Of a stretch of DNA of 64,000 bases, positions 11,640 through 23,940 are shown in pieces (position 1 is the stretch's first letter; every line of letters starts with the position of its first letter). The translations under genes were made by a program, and so were the position numbers. The notes beneath the pieces were generated by a model. It was not told where the DNA came from. It searched no databases and was given only the letters and a program-made list of their open reading frames with translations. The stretch comes from Geosiphon pyriformis. Its lineage: Eukaryota; Glomeromycota; Glomeromycetes; Archaeosporales; Geosiphonaceae. The stretch spans positions 68,962-132,961 of the forward strand of contig JAAOMT010000375.1 in NCBI GenBank assembly GCA_016748015.1, given 5' to 3'.

Positions 11640-13508
11640 ACTATTCAGTACAATAAATCAAAACCATTTTTGCTTGATTACAAGACTATTGTTGGCTATA
11701 GTATTACTATTATAAAAAAAGCTATTAAAAATTCTGGTTTTGGTGCTAATGGCAGGGATATTGTTTTCAGAAAGAAGAGAAAAAGTGTTGTGCTGAAAGA
11801 TAGTATTACTCATAATATAGCTTCTACTAAAGAAGTGGTTAGGAGTTTTTGGAATTCTAAAGTTAAAGATATAACTGAATTTAATAGTGTTAACATAGAA
11901 AAAGAGTTTCTGGTAGAAAAAACCAGTATAGATTATGGTGAAAGAAATGTGTTCATTAAAGATAATTCTGGTTAGATACCAAAAGAACCAAAATTGATGA
12001 CAAAAAAAGCTTTGGAAACACTATTGAGAAAGATAAATTTTTTGGTTGATGATAATGATAATGTTTTTTTAAATGCTCCTGTGGTCTTTTCTCTCTTTCT
12101 GAAAAATTTGGTTAATGTTTTAATTAAGAAGTTTTTTGCTATGAATATTAGACTAGATAAAATTGCTGGAAAATCATTTTAAGAGAAGCTAACAGTGGTC
12201 AGAAAAATGTTTTCTAAAATCAATGGTTTTGGAAGGGCTTTTACTTTCTTAAAATTTGCTGAGATTATTAAAACAACATTTACTTTTAAATTAAGCTTGG
12301 CACAAGCTTTTAAAATGGCAAAAATGACAAAAATTTTGGTTAATACTAATCTCAAAAAATCTGTTGGGCCTTCAAATTGGGCTGTGGTAATAAAAAAAAT
12401 TCCAGTTGAAATATTGGCTGAAGCTGTACACACTGCACTATCTGAATTTAGTATAATTAAGTCAATCAAGATGCAATTAATAGGTCTCTAACAGAAAGCT
12501 GTAGTCAAATTTAAACAGATTGATTATGCTGATTTGGTTGCAACAAAATAGTCTATCCTTATTAAGAAAGATGTAATACATGTTGCTAAAATAGATTTGG
12601 ACAAAAAAACATAAGATGTAAAAGATACTTACAAAGCACTTTTGTATATTTTACTAATAGGAACAAATATGCATGATATTTGGAATTATATCAGCTTAGT
12701 AAATAAGAAAACCTGTGTTATCAACTGGCACCTAGTTATTTATGCTTGGACCAAGTGTGTAGTTATTTGTTTTGACTCTACAGCTTCTCTAAATGCTGTT
12801 ATAAAAACTATGCTAGTATTATAGAATGCTAATCTACATTGGTCTTATTTGGGCTCTGCCAAATGTGCTAAATATAAGAAATTAGGTTATATATTATTGG
12901 ACTGTGCTTCTGGTAGAAAAAATTCTCTTGGTGCTTCTTTTTATAAGATGCTATCTGAGGAGAATAAAAGCAAACTGGTTTCTATCTATGTTAAGTATTC
13001 AATTTCAATTGCTTACTCTATTTCTTTTGGTGATGCTTCTTGGGCAAAGATTGTTGGTGGATCTTCTTTTCCTCTTCTATTTGCATATAATAGTTTGGCT
13101 AATTCTGGTTTTTTTTCAGAAATAAAATCTTTTCTGTCTGTTGCTAATAAGTTGGAATTATGTTTGATCAATATTGAAAACAGTTTTGCCAATTTTGCAG
13201 AACAAATTGGTGAGTTGGCTAAGAGATTGGAGTTATTTATGCTGGCAGTTTTCCAGTCTAGCTCTGAATGTCAGCTGTTGGTAACTCCCTTATTACAGGA
13301 TCAAATAGGTAATATAGTGATAAGAAAGAGCTTGAATAAGATTACTAGTGGCAAAACTACTATGGTTTTAGACTCATCTGCCTCTTTTGAGGTTGTTAAA
13401 TTAGAAAACATGTTGGAAAGTCTTTCTGCTTTAGTACTAAATCTGTCAGCATGCTTTAATAATTTGGTTTTGACTGGTGGTATGTTTCTTCTACTTTTTT
13501 TTCAATGA
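11640..13508 (+). pseudogene. LINE copy A ORF1 remnant
   Basis: Open pieces at 11670-11975, 11994-12182, 12195-12491, 12642-12824 and 12849-13508 lie mostly in one frame and correspond block by block to ORF1 of copy B. Recognisable parts are the KSKPF leader, KINGFGRAFTFLKFAEIIKTTF, the TNMHDIWNYISLVNKKTCVI block and a C-x2-C motif near 12860 (AKCAKYKKLG). The final stop TGA at 13506-13508 overlaps the ORF2 start as ATGA. ORF1 would be an RNA-binding nucleocapsid-like protein. Confidence 0.7.
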
Positions 13509-14282
13509 GTTGTTTAGTTTGGAAGATTGTCACATGTAATATTAAAGATATGAACAATCTTGCTAAGCAAGAGGATATTATCTATTGGCATAAAAAAATG
13601 AACAATTTGGTCTCTATTGTTACTAAAACAAAATTGAAGGATAAAATTTGTTCATAGATTATGAATAAGTTTAATGGTGTTTATGTATTTACTTCTGGTT
13701 TGAAGTCTGGTCACCTGGACTCTGATGTTGCTGTTATAATGAACATTGGTTTGGCAAAACATGTGTGCAAGATTTTGAAAGTTGCTGATAGACTCTTGTC
13801 TATCAAGCTGTTTTTCAGAAATAAGTTGTTCATTTTAATTCTGGCACTTTATGCTGGTGCTTCACTGGTTGTGCATTTGTCTCAAGTTAGGAAGGTCAAC
13901 TTTTTAATTGCAAGAGCAGTGAATAAATCTTTTTTTGTTATCTTGGGTGGAGATTTCAATAAGAATAATTTATGTAGATGTGTTAGCTTCAAAAAATGTC
14001 TCAATTTGGAGGTGGTAAATTTTCTGTCAGAAAGTTTAGTTGTGAAAAGTTCTATATAGAAAAATTCAAGAAGTGCTGAAAAAACAATAAACTATGTATT
14101 TATTTCTTCAAATTTGGTCAATACAATAATAAGTCATAATATTTTGGATGTTAGTGAGCATTTTAACACTAATTACCAAGCTGTTTTTGTGTTCATAAGT
14201 TTAGATGATCTGTTAGATATGCAATTGAATTTTCTTTACAAATAAGTTAATAGAGATTATTGAAAATTTGACATTAAGAATA

Positions 14283-14286
14283 CTAG
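14283..14286. repeat. Target-site duplication CTAG (left copy)
   Basis: CTAG flanks the solo LTR here and at 15332-15335. Removing the LTR and one copy restores continuity with LINE copy B. Confidence 0.8.
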
Positions 14287-14900
14287 TGTTATGGGTAAAC
14301 TTGGTAAGGTATAGTGGTAATATTTGGTGCTCTAATTTAGTATTCTAAGGTTATATGTTTTTCACAGGGTTGATGGTTATCAGTCTTTAAAGGTCTTTTC
14401 TGGATGTGAATTTACTTGTTGAGTTCTTTGGTTATAAGGCACAAAGTTTTGGTTTTTGCTAATTGCAACTTCTTATAATGGTGAACTTTCTTCTTTGAAC
14501 TAATGAGCGCAGTTATTAGGGTCTGATGTTGTATTTTTGCTCTTCTGGTAAGCTACCAAGATAATGTTAATATCCAAAACTTAGGGAGAGCTTCCCTCTT
14601 TTACCAGGCTATCACGAAGTCTATTTCAAGACAGTCAATTTTTTTATGTTGTTACTTCACAAGAGAAAAATAAAAAAAATAAAAAAAAATAAAAAAAAAT
14701 AAAAAAATAAAAAAATAAAATAAATAAAATAAAAAATAAGTATCCTGTCAATAGCCATGATTAAGAGCTATTGTGCCAGCAGGTTAAGTAGTGAATAATA
14801 ACATGGATTTGAAAAATTGAAGAGATATTTTATTAATATAATTCCATTTTAGTTAATAGCAATTATCCTTAAAAGGAAAAGTATTTAATAATTATGACCT

Positions 14901-14972
14901 GTGAGTTTAATTGACTCTGAGAGTTTAATTGACTTTGAGAGTCTAATTGACTCCTAAAAGTCTAATTTTCTC
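14901..14972. repeat. 18-bp tandem array in the solo LTR
   Basis: About four units of an 18-bp repeat, GAGAGTTTAATTGACTTT, diverging by a few bases. Confidence 0.75.
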
Positions 14973-15054
14973 TTTGGATGTCTTTTTAACTTCTATAGCT
15001 ACTTATTTTTATACATTCTTTTTGTTTTACAGGATTGCTTTCAATTGCTTCACT

Positions 15055-15235
15055 ATTGCTAGCTATTGTTTTATTATTGCTAGCTATTGCTTATTATTAC
15101 TAGCTATTGCTTATTATTGCTAGCTATTGCTTGTTATTGCTAACTATTGCTTGTTATTGCTAGCTATTGCTCATTATTGTTAGCTATTGCTTATTATTGC
15201 TAGCTATTGCTTGTTATTGCTAGCTATTGCTCATA
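15055..15235. repeat. 20-bp tandem array in the solo LTR
   Basis: About nine units of a 20-bp repeat, TAGCTATTGCTTATTATTGC, built from two 10-mers that both end ATTGC. Many units contain the palindrome GCTAGC. The Ty3-1 LTR has this motif only once (TTGCTAGCTATTG near 2425), so the array arose by local expansion. Confidence 0.85.
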
Positions 15236-15331
15236 TTTGTTCTGTGTTACCTCGAGTTGTACCACATTTTTCTTGTCACATTTCTTTGTCATGTTTTTCT
15301 ATAGCTTTTTGGTTTTTCAACTTAAATAACA

Positions 15332-15335
15332 CTAG
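15332..15335. repeat. Target-site duplication CTAG (right copy)
   Basis: Pairs with 14283-14286; the LINE reading resumes straight after it. Confidence 0.8.
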
Positions 15336-18300
15336 TAAAGCTGAGTGGTACAAGTTCAAAAAGTTTACAGCAGCTAATATAGTGATGTTTTCTGATGAGT
15401 TTGTTGTGTCTAAAAAGTTTTCAGATCTGAATGCTATGTGGAATATTGTTTATAAGATGATGTGTTTTTCAGCAAATAAAGTTTTCAAGAAAAAATAGTT
15501 CAAAGATTATGATAATATTTTCACCAAGGAATCTTCTAAGTTTTATAAGTTGGAAATTTTGGTGTTAAGAATTGTCAAGTTTTTACATAAGAGTGTTGAC
15601 AATGCTTTTGAGTCTTTGATAAACTGCTGGGCATCTTTGGACATTAACAAAACTTTGTTTATTCATGCTTTATTGGATTCTGATATGAATATTAATTGTG
15701 TACATTTGGCTCTTTTTAATATGAGAAAATCATATTGTGTCTTCAAACTTGCTGAATCTTTGTAAGCTGAGGAATCAAGAATTAAGTTGGCTATTAATAA
15801 ATGAATGGAGAGTTTTGCAATCAATAAAGGTCACACAATTAAGAATATACTGGAGCATTCTTTTTGGAAGATAGTTTTGGACTATCTGGTTATTAAAAAT
15901 GAACTGATTCTGAAACTTGAACTGGTTAAGGCCAAAGTAGATGTGATTATAAAAGGCTGGACTAGGATACATAAAGTGGTGATAGATTTCTCTAATAATT
16001 GGTTTTATCAATATCAGCTTTTGGAATATGTTTTTGATGATGTTTTTTTGAATGTAATGTGTTTAGTTAGTTTTAATGAGTTGTTTAGTGTAATTTTTAA
16101 TCTGTTTAATGGCAAAAGTGCTGGTTTTTTTGAAGTCTCAAATAAGCTCTGAAAGCATTACAACAAATTGGTCTTAGATATGCTTTTGGTGCTTTTGAAT
16201 TTTTGTTTGTTTTATAAATTGGTGTTTAATGCTTAGAAGAAAGCTTAAATCTTGATGATGCCCAAGCCATATAAATAGAAAAGTGTTCTTATGAATACTC
16301 AACTTATTGCTTTAATTGAGACTGCCTATAAAATTTTTTTCAAGATTCTTTCGAACAGGATTTTTTTGGCATGTAGCACTTTTGATGTTCTATAAGAAAA
16401 CAATTTCTAAGTTTTAAAGAGTACAACTACACAATTTCCCATTTTTGTCATTGGTTTAGTTATTGAAGATGTTTTAGAAAAAAACAGTAAACTCTGACTG
16501 GTTTTGCAAAATATGCAAAAGGCTTATAATTCTGTTAAATGAGAGCATTTTAGGAAAAGCTTAATCAAAATAAAAATGTGTGGCAAGTTTATTAGATTTT
16601 TTGGTAGTATTTACAATAATTGTGTCAATAGGGTTATGACTAATTTTGGGTTAATGAATAAATATCAAGTACATAATAATTTGAATTAAGAGAAAGTGTT
16701 TTTACTTTTTTTTTGACACATATTTTATGATTCTCTTTTGTGTGAAGTCAAGAAACAAGAAAGCATATGTGAATACAGATTGGATTTTTACTTTATTGTT
16801 AAAACTGGTTACATGGAATCTTAGATTGAGTTGACATTTTTCTCACTGCTAGTGTATTTGTCAATGATACTATCTAAATTAGTAGCAATCAAACTACTAC
16901 TTAACACATTTTTAGTATTGTTAGTGAGTTTTTTTGAATTAATAACATTTCTATAAATAATAACAAAACAGTGGTCATTTTCATTAATTGTAGAATTGGA
17001 AGTTCTTTATTGTCAATCAATAGTTTGTCTATTTTTATTGCCAAAAGGGGAGAATCCCATTATTATTTAGGTATTTTTCTGTTTACTGAAGAGTTGTTAA
17101 AGCCTAATCTGGCCAAAGCATATTCAGATATCTGGTTTTTTTTCAATCTTATTTTAAAGAAAGCCATTTTGGATAAACAGTTTTCTTATTTGGTATTAGT
17201 GGTTTTTTATCCTATTGTTAACTACTGAATACAGTTCAGCTTTGTGTTTATTCGTGTATATAATAAGTAGGATGTTTTGATTTGCAAAGGCCTGAAGTTG
17301 AAGACTAGTTTGTCTCTCAATTTTTCTAGTGACACATTCTACTATCCTTTTTTATATGGTCTTAAAACCTTTGAACAAGTTCAGACTAAGGGCAAATTGG
17401 CTTCTATTGTGTGTTTTGCAAACTCTGGTGGGATCTTGGGTCAATTATTTTTACACAGATTTCATGACTTGTAAGCTCTGTATTAGTGTTCAGTTTATTC
17501 TTTAAGTTCTTTGGCTTGTATTAAAATCAGTCTATCTAATAACTTTTTGGCAGATGTGATTTGTGTTTTTCTTGAGTACAATTTGTCCTTGGGTGATCCA
17601 ATAAGCAATTTTTTTTGTTTTTGAGATGGTACTTCCATGTTAACTGTTTTTGGTAAGTCTGGATTTTTTCTCTCATTTCAGTAGTATGGCATAATATTTG
17701 TTAAACAGCTTTACAGTTATAATAGTGCTATTTTTAATTAGAAAACCTTTAGACATTGGAAAAAATTAGACCCACGTAGTCTTGTTCCTAACTGGTTTAA
17801 GCTTTTTGTTAACTTTTTTAATAGTATAGCTTTTTCTCTTATCTGCTTCTTTTCTTTAAATATTGCTAATACTTTAAATGTTTTGGGGTCTTATAAGTTT
17901 GGGATTGTTTATGATAATTTGCTAGATGTTATAACTGACTGTTTTTCTGTTTATATAGATGAATCTCTAAAGGACTTGGGAAGTGCTAACATAAAGACTG
18001 GTGTGGCAGTTTTTTTTAAGAACATAAACTTGGGTTTAGGAGTTAGGATTTTCAGTTTGATGTCTTCTACTTTGGTGGAGTTCCAGGCTATTATATTGGC
18101 TCTTGAATGTGTTTTTTTTTTTAGCTTGGTTTGTATTATGATGGACAATTAGACTGCTTTGGATGCATGCAAATTAGAATTGGGTCTAAAGTATTCAGAT
18201 TTTTGAAATTAATATTGGATTAAGCATCAGCATATTATTAACATTGTTTGGAAAAAGAATTTAAGTGTTAGCTGGCACAAAGTAAAGAGTTATTTAGGTA

Positions 18301-19365
18301 TCTTGGGTAATATATATACTAATACACTTGCTAATGCTGCTTTTTTTTCTTCTTGGTATTTTTTCTCCTAATTGAAGAAGCATTACATATTGGCCAAAGA
18401 TGATATTATTTCTAATAGTTCTAAATATTTTGTTTATGAAATCTTTCAGTTTATTTATTATGTATATTGGGAAGTTGGTTTTGGTTCTAAAGTCTTGAAT
18501 AATAGTTTGTTTTTGAATATTAATTGGCTTAGCTTATTCTTGATGTGGCATCTCAATTTACATATGACTGCTGGTTTTACTAGTAAGCTTATTGCTAATA
18601 CTTACACATATTTTATAAAAGCTTTGCATTATTAGCTGTTAGTTATTGTTTGGAAGTGCCTATATAATAAGTGTTATCCCAATGTATTATGTTTGTATTG
18701 TAATAATATTAAAGTTTTAGATCATGCTTCTTTTTGTATGGTTGATGTTTTTGCTTATTATTAATTGTTGGATGCCCATACAGCTGGTTGGAGTGTAATT
18801 TCTGGTCTTTTTTGTTTCTTTTTATGTGTATCTTAATTGTTGTTTTTCTGTGTTTTAAATATTGTAGTATGTATGACTTTTTGTAAGAGTTTTGTCTTTA
18901 GAGATTGGTTTCGAGAGACTGCATCTGTCTTTAAAGATTCCAAGATTGTAAAACAAAAGGTTGTAAACTTTGTGTATAATTTCTGTCTTGCTTTTAGAGA
19001 TGATATTTGGTTAATTTATGTTAAACATTATGCTTTTATAGAAAGAAATAGGCTGATACTAAGTAATAGTTTGGCTTCAGTTTTAGTTTTTGGGCTGTCT
19101 TTAATGTTATCTGTTAAAGTGGTTAAATTGCTTGGTATTGCTAAAGCATTTGGGGCTAGTTTTGGATTTTGTAAATCTTGTTTATTTTTTTTAGGTATTA
19201 AAGATTCAGTTTTGGTGTATATAGGTGCTTAGTGTTGTTTTAATTGGCTTAAATGACTGATTATGTATAAAAAATACATAATTCACACCTAGTTTAGATT
19301 AATTATTTGATGTATTGTATTAGACAGTATTTAAGCCTTACTCATTAAATAAATAAAATAAATAA

Positions 19366-19900
19366 ATAAATAATAATAATTGGTTTTAAAATTAAAATTA
19401 TTTATTAAAAAATAATATTAATATTAATATTTTATGTTTTATTTAATAAATTTTAAATTTAATTATAAATATTATTATGTTTTTTAATTATGTTTTTATT
19501 TATTAAATTATAAAAACAGACAAATAATTTTTTAAATAATTTTAACAATACAAAATATATAAATATTAATAAATAATTTACATTATAAAAAAAAATTAAA
19601 CTTTAATTACTTAATTACTTTAGTTATTTATTTGTTTTATTTGTTTAATTACTTAATTAAAAAGAAAATAAAACTTTTTGTTTTCTTAATTTTATAATTA
19701 TAATCAAAGTAAAAAGTAAAAAAGCTATAATTAGTATCTTTTCTTTAGTATCTTACAAAATTTTAACCAAAAAAGTTCTCTTTATTGTAAAAACAATTAG
19801 ATAAAATGTCTTAAAAACTTTTTTTTAGTTAGTAATAACAAAAAACTGCTTTTGGAGATTATTATATTATTATTTTTTCTTTAATTGGTTCTTTATTGGT
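19366..19900. other. AT-rich spacer
   Basis: Very AT-rich sequence between the tail of LINE copy A and LINE remnant G. I see no gene or recognisable repeat beyond short A/T runs. Confidence 0.5.
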
Positions 19901-21599
19901 CAAAGTTCTCTTAAAAAAACATACTTAAGTAATTTCAGTATTGTCTTACTTTTTTTAAAAGCCCAAAAGTATTTAACAACAAACTAATCAAAAAGCTGGT
20001 TTTTTATTATAGTTTTTATATTTGGTATTATTAGCACCACTTTTTCAAAATATAGTCAAAAAGACCAATGATTCAAAAAAATAAAAGCAGTTATTTGTTT
20101 TTGTTATTATTATACCAAACTTTTTTGTGATTTTTAATAAGATTTTAAATAAAGTTTTTGTTATATTATTTGATCTGTCATTTAAAATAGACCAAAATTG
20201 ATTACTGGCTGTATTGTCAAATAGAGTGTTTTCTGATAAATTTTTGCTGGTTTTAAAAGCAAAACAATCTGTTTTTATTAAATTATTTGTTCTTAAAAAC
20301 TGAACTGATTAAATAGAAACTGAATCAAATTTTTTACTGGTTTTTAGTGCTATTGCTGGTAATGCTTAAAAAATTATTATTAATTATTAAAAATTTGCTA
20401 AGTAAATGATCTCTATTTTAATGCTTAATACTACTTTTAAGATTAAATTGGCTTATATTAAGGCTGTTATAATCTGTGCATGGTTTTTTGGATGTAAAAT
20501 CAATATTAAAAAATAATATAAAGCTTTTTTATATAAAGTTTGCTTCTTAAAAGTTTTTAAAAACTGTATTTCTAATTAAACTTACAAGTTTTGTTTACTA
20601 AATCACTTTCAAAATTGTTAAATTTTTGGTAATTTCTGAGTTTAATTTTTTTTTTGCTATTGTTGTACTGTATAATGTGTCTTTGGATATATTTGCTGCT
20701 AATATTAAGACAGTATTTAGTGTTTTTGGTAAAATTGTCTATGTTGTATTGAAGTTTATTGGTGTTTAACAATATATTGTTATTTATTTTAAAAAGCTAG
20801 ATACTATTGTATTTGCTTTGAATTATTGGTTAATGTTAATAAACAAGAATAATATTATAATTTTTTTTTTAATAAATCAAAATAAGATTATTTTGTTTTA
20901 TAATAAGTTTAAAGCCAAGTTGGTTAATTATTTTTTTAATTGTACTGTTTTTAAGATTGGTAATTGAATGTGTTTTATTTTTTACTTTTTTAATTTTGGT
21001 TATTATTTCAGTTTGCTCTGATTATATTTGAATCTTAAGCTAATTTAGACACTATATTAATTAAAACTAATATATTAAAAAGATATTATATTTGTTAGAA
21101 AACTTTTAGTTGTTAATATTATTTTAGATATCAAAAAATAGATCATTTAATTGTAGATTATAAGATGTTTTTATCTTTTTTTTTTAATGTTTCTAAAATA
21201 TTTGTATTCTATTTTATAAATGCTAAGTTTTATGTTAAGGTTTTTGCTTCTATAAACATTTTTGATTTTTTTCTTTTGATAGTACTTGCTTCTTTTTTTA
21301 TAATTATTGGTAATTCTTTGGTCTTTTCTTGGTTGGCTTTTTTAGAGTCTAATTTGGCCAAATTAATTACTTTGGTTGAATCTATTGTTGGGCTTTTTGG
21401 TTTTTTGATAATTGTGTTTAAACAATTTATTAAAAATAATCTTGTTTTGAGCAGTATTTTTAGCCTTAGAGTTAATAAGCTTGTAGTATATCTAAATGTT
21501 TTTAGCAAAATTGTTAATAAATTGAAGAGAAAAGTAGTGTTATTAAAGAAAAAATATTATATAAATAATATTAACATAGTTGGTAATTCTGTAAATTAA
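19901..21599 (+). pseudogene. LINE remnant G, ORF1 of a second LINE family
   Basis: The plus strand carries a stop-broken ORF1 of a different LINE family from copies A and B. Recognisable blocks are VFSDKFLLVLKAKQSVF near 20230, NTTFKIKLAYIKAV near 20430, ALNYWLMLINKNN near 20815 and the open frame 21165-21599 (LESNLAKLITLVESIVGLFG, a heptad-like Leu/Val segment suited to a coiled coil). I recall related sequences from Rhizophagus LINEs. ORF2 is absent: a LINE-type 3' tail follows at 21770, so the copy is internally deleted or fused to another tail. Strong AT bias suggests great age. Confidence 0.6.
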
Positions 21600-21769
21600 G
21601 TTATAAAATATTTTTAAATTTAAAGTTACTTTGAATTTATGAATTTATTAAAATTAAGACTAATTTCTTGAAAACAGTTAAATAACTAATTAAATTAGTT
21701 TTTTGTAGTGTTATTTATTTGAAACAGTTCAAAAAATGTTTTTTTTGATAAATTTTTTTTTATTGTATT

Positions 21770-21960
21770 AGTATAGTATAGTTTAAACTGGCTTAAATAG
21801 TTGATTACATATAAAAAGTACATAAACTTTATTTAATATTAAAATATTTAATTTGTTTTTAATTTTTAGATAGTAGTTGGGCCATATTTGTTAAATATCT
21901 AATAAAAAAAATAAAAATATTATTTATATAATTATTAAAAAAATTTAATAATTAGATAAT
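21770..21960 (+). repeat. LINE 3' tail (plus orientation)
   Basis: The core GTTTAAACTGGCTTAAATAG and the following sequence to TAGTTGGGCC match the 3' untranslated end of LINE copies A and C. It faces an oppositely oriented LINE 3' end starting near 22000. Confidence 0.6.
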
Positions 21961-21999
21961 AATTAATTAATTAAGTTAATATTTAGATTTTTTTTTATT

Positions 22000-22640
22000 A
22001 AAGTTTTACAAGTACAGCTCAATTACTATCTAAGTACATAAAATCAAACAAGATCTTAAATTAAGTATGATTCATGTTTTTTCTATACATGACTAGTTAC
22101 TTAGACCAATTAAGATAACACTATATACTTAAACTAACCACTACAAAAAAATTATACAAAAAACCAAAAGCATACTTGCCAAACTAAGATACAAATCAAA
22201 ACAAACATGAATGTTTAACTTGATACCAAACTCACAAATCATCTTATAAGACTACAAGGATATCAAACCAGAAATGATTAGAATCACAAATTTATTTTTT
22301 GACAAGAAATTCTGTTTCTCATAATGTACTCTCAATTTGGCAGTCAACATTCAGATAACAGATCTATAATCTTTGGCAAAACTTCAGATTAAATTGACAA
22401 TCATCAAACTTCTATTAGACTCAAAACTCAACAAACTTACTATGTTAGACACTTACTCTTTCAACACAAAATTTTTGGCCAAAGCTATATATAGGCAATC
22501 AAAAAATTCAGCCTTATAATAACTAAATTACTGTGCAACCAGTATTACTAATGCCCAACAAGTCAGTCCAAGCCTTAATTGTATCAAAAATTAATTTTTT
22601 CTTGGCATTAGCATCTTATATACACAAAAATATGTAATCA
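22000..22640 (-). pseudogene. LINE remnant E, 3' end (minus)
   Basis: Minus-strand LINE 3' end. 22045-22170 aligns with the tail and C-terminal coding end of copies B (46690-46860) and C (62650-62780), sharing the block around CTATACATGACTAGTTACTTAGACC. Decayed C-terminal ORF2 sequence continues to about 22640. No open frame survives. Confidence 0.6.
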
Positions 22641-23520
22641 AAATCTTCAATCAAACTGATTTAGATTAATAATTATTATTTAAAAATAAAATATTTAATA
22701 TATGTAATAATTAATAAAAACTATAACTTTTAATTATAACAATATAAATAAATATTTTAAAAATTTTAATTATTGTTAAAAAACTGAAATTTTTATACAA
22801 AAATTTGGTTTTTTAAATTTAAACTTATTTTATCCTAAATACATATTTTATTAACAAAAAACTTTACCAAATTAATTAATTTTAAATTAGATAATATATT
22901 ATTAAAGCTTAATATTTTTGGAAAAAATAATATAATTATTTTATTTTAGATAATAATTATAAAAGTACTGTTTTTTTAATTAAAAATATCTTATTTTTTA
23001 TTTATTTATTTATTTTATCTTTAAGTATCTAATATTGTTTGTAATATAAATTACTTATTGGTTTTTAAATATTTTTTTATTTGTATTATTAAAATTAACT
23101 GAAAAAACTATTTGTTTTTTTTTGTAATTTATCAAATAAAAACAATTAAAAAATACAACAATATTTGTTATTAATTTTAAAAATTGCCAAAACATAAAAT
23201 AATAACAGCAGTATTATCTTATTAATAATTATAAACTAAATTTTATCTTCAGATTTTTATTATTATTTTCAATAGGTATTTTTCTTTGCTATTTGTTAAC
23301 TTGTTATCCAATTTATAATATTACTGCTTTTTAAATATTAAAGCCTGGGTAAATTGAAAAAGAAATATTATTAAATAATAGCAGAATTTCCAAGTAAATT
23401 AAACAATCTGTTTTAAATAAAAATTAAAATATTAAGTTTAACATTAAAACTTATTACAATTAATTTAATGTTTAGTAAATATGTAATATAAATTGTGCAA
23501 AAATGAAAATTTTCAACATT
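22641..23520. other. AT-rich spacer before host island 1
   Basis: A/T-rich sequence with no supported gene. Composition changes sharply at about 23510, where CG dinucleotides and unique sequence begin. Confidence 0.5.
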
Positions 23521-23940
23521 ATAATGCGAAACACTCACAATAAGTTCGAAAATCCCAAAAAGAAACTCACGGGTCTTTGATCATTCTCAATGGTTACTTG
23601 GGTAAGTATAAAAGACGAGAAAAAAGGCAAAAATTGACAAGCTGAAATAGTTTCTCAGTGTTATTCTATATATAGATATGGTTTGATCATCTATAAGTTT
23701 TTAAAAACATAACAGGATACCTATTTTTTGATATTATACTACAAGGATTTATTCTCTGCATCTTATTTGTGAACTAACGAAAATTACAAATTTACAAAAT
23801 GAACAATAATTAATCAAATTAGCAGTCATCATTGAAAGGTTACTCAGTGGTAAATAGATGAATTTATATGGTGGGAATTACAGAAGGGCGTGTTCCTACC
23901 AAGCATGGAGTAAGAGACATGGAGGAAACCCATGATTCGG
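23521..23940 (-). other. 3' flank of the PARP-E2 gene
   Basis: Unique, less AT-rich sequence downstream of the stop codon at 23941-23943. It probably holds the 3' UTR and poly(A) region. No reading frame or RNA gene recognised. Confidence 0.4.

Larger units (their letters stand above)
14287..15331 (-). repeat. Solo LTR (family 1) inserted in LINE copy A
   Basis: A 1,045-bp LTR with perfect 6-bp terminal inverted repeats (TGTTAT...ATAACA) and 4-bp CTAG duplications. No internal retroelement sequence remains, so it is the product of LTR-LTR recombination. It shares the family-1 hairpin (about 14746-14772), the A-rich tract and the ACAGGATTG block with the LTRs of Ty3-1 and Ty3-2. It is less AT-biased than either. 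Strand is inferred from alignment with those LTRs, whose elements read on minus. Confidence 0.85.
13505..19232 (+). pseudogene. LINE copy A ORF2 remnant (endonuclease-RT-RNase H)
   Basis: ATG at 13505 overlaps the ORF1 stop. The endonuclease retains ILGGDFNK near 13950. Copy B ends its endonuclease ORF at TAG (50728-50730) and copy A has TGA at the same codon (14261-14263), so an ancestral Trp was lost twice. After the solo LTR, RT blocks follow at about 16300-16900; the F-V-D-D catalytic box is F-V-N-D near 16858. The RNase H T-D-G-S motif is I-D-E-S near 17960. A C-x2-C-x7-H-x3-C finger is intact at about 18690-18740. The C-terminal domain is open at 18837-19232. Confidence 0.8.
11571..19365 (+). 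mobile_element. LINE copy A, near full length, with a solo LTR inside
   Basis: A non-LTR retrotransposon on the plus strand. Its 5' leader (CTTCTTTCTC followed by AAAAAAGAGTC) and its 3' end match copy B at 46660-53417. It ends in a TAAA/TAA simple-repeat tail from about 19345. Subtracting the 1,045-bp solo LTR leaves about 6.75 kb, the same as copy B. Order: ORF1, APE-type endonuclease, reverse transcriptase, RNase H, Cys/His finger, C-terminal domain. Every module is interrupted by stops that are mostly former Trp or Gln codons. Confidence 0.85.

Noticed and set aside
15055-15235. CRISPR-like repeat array
   Set aside because: Direct 20-bp tandem units without spacers, inside a eukaryotic LTR.
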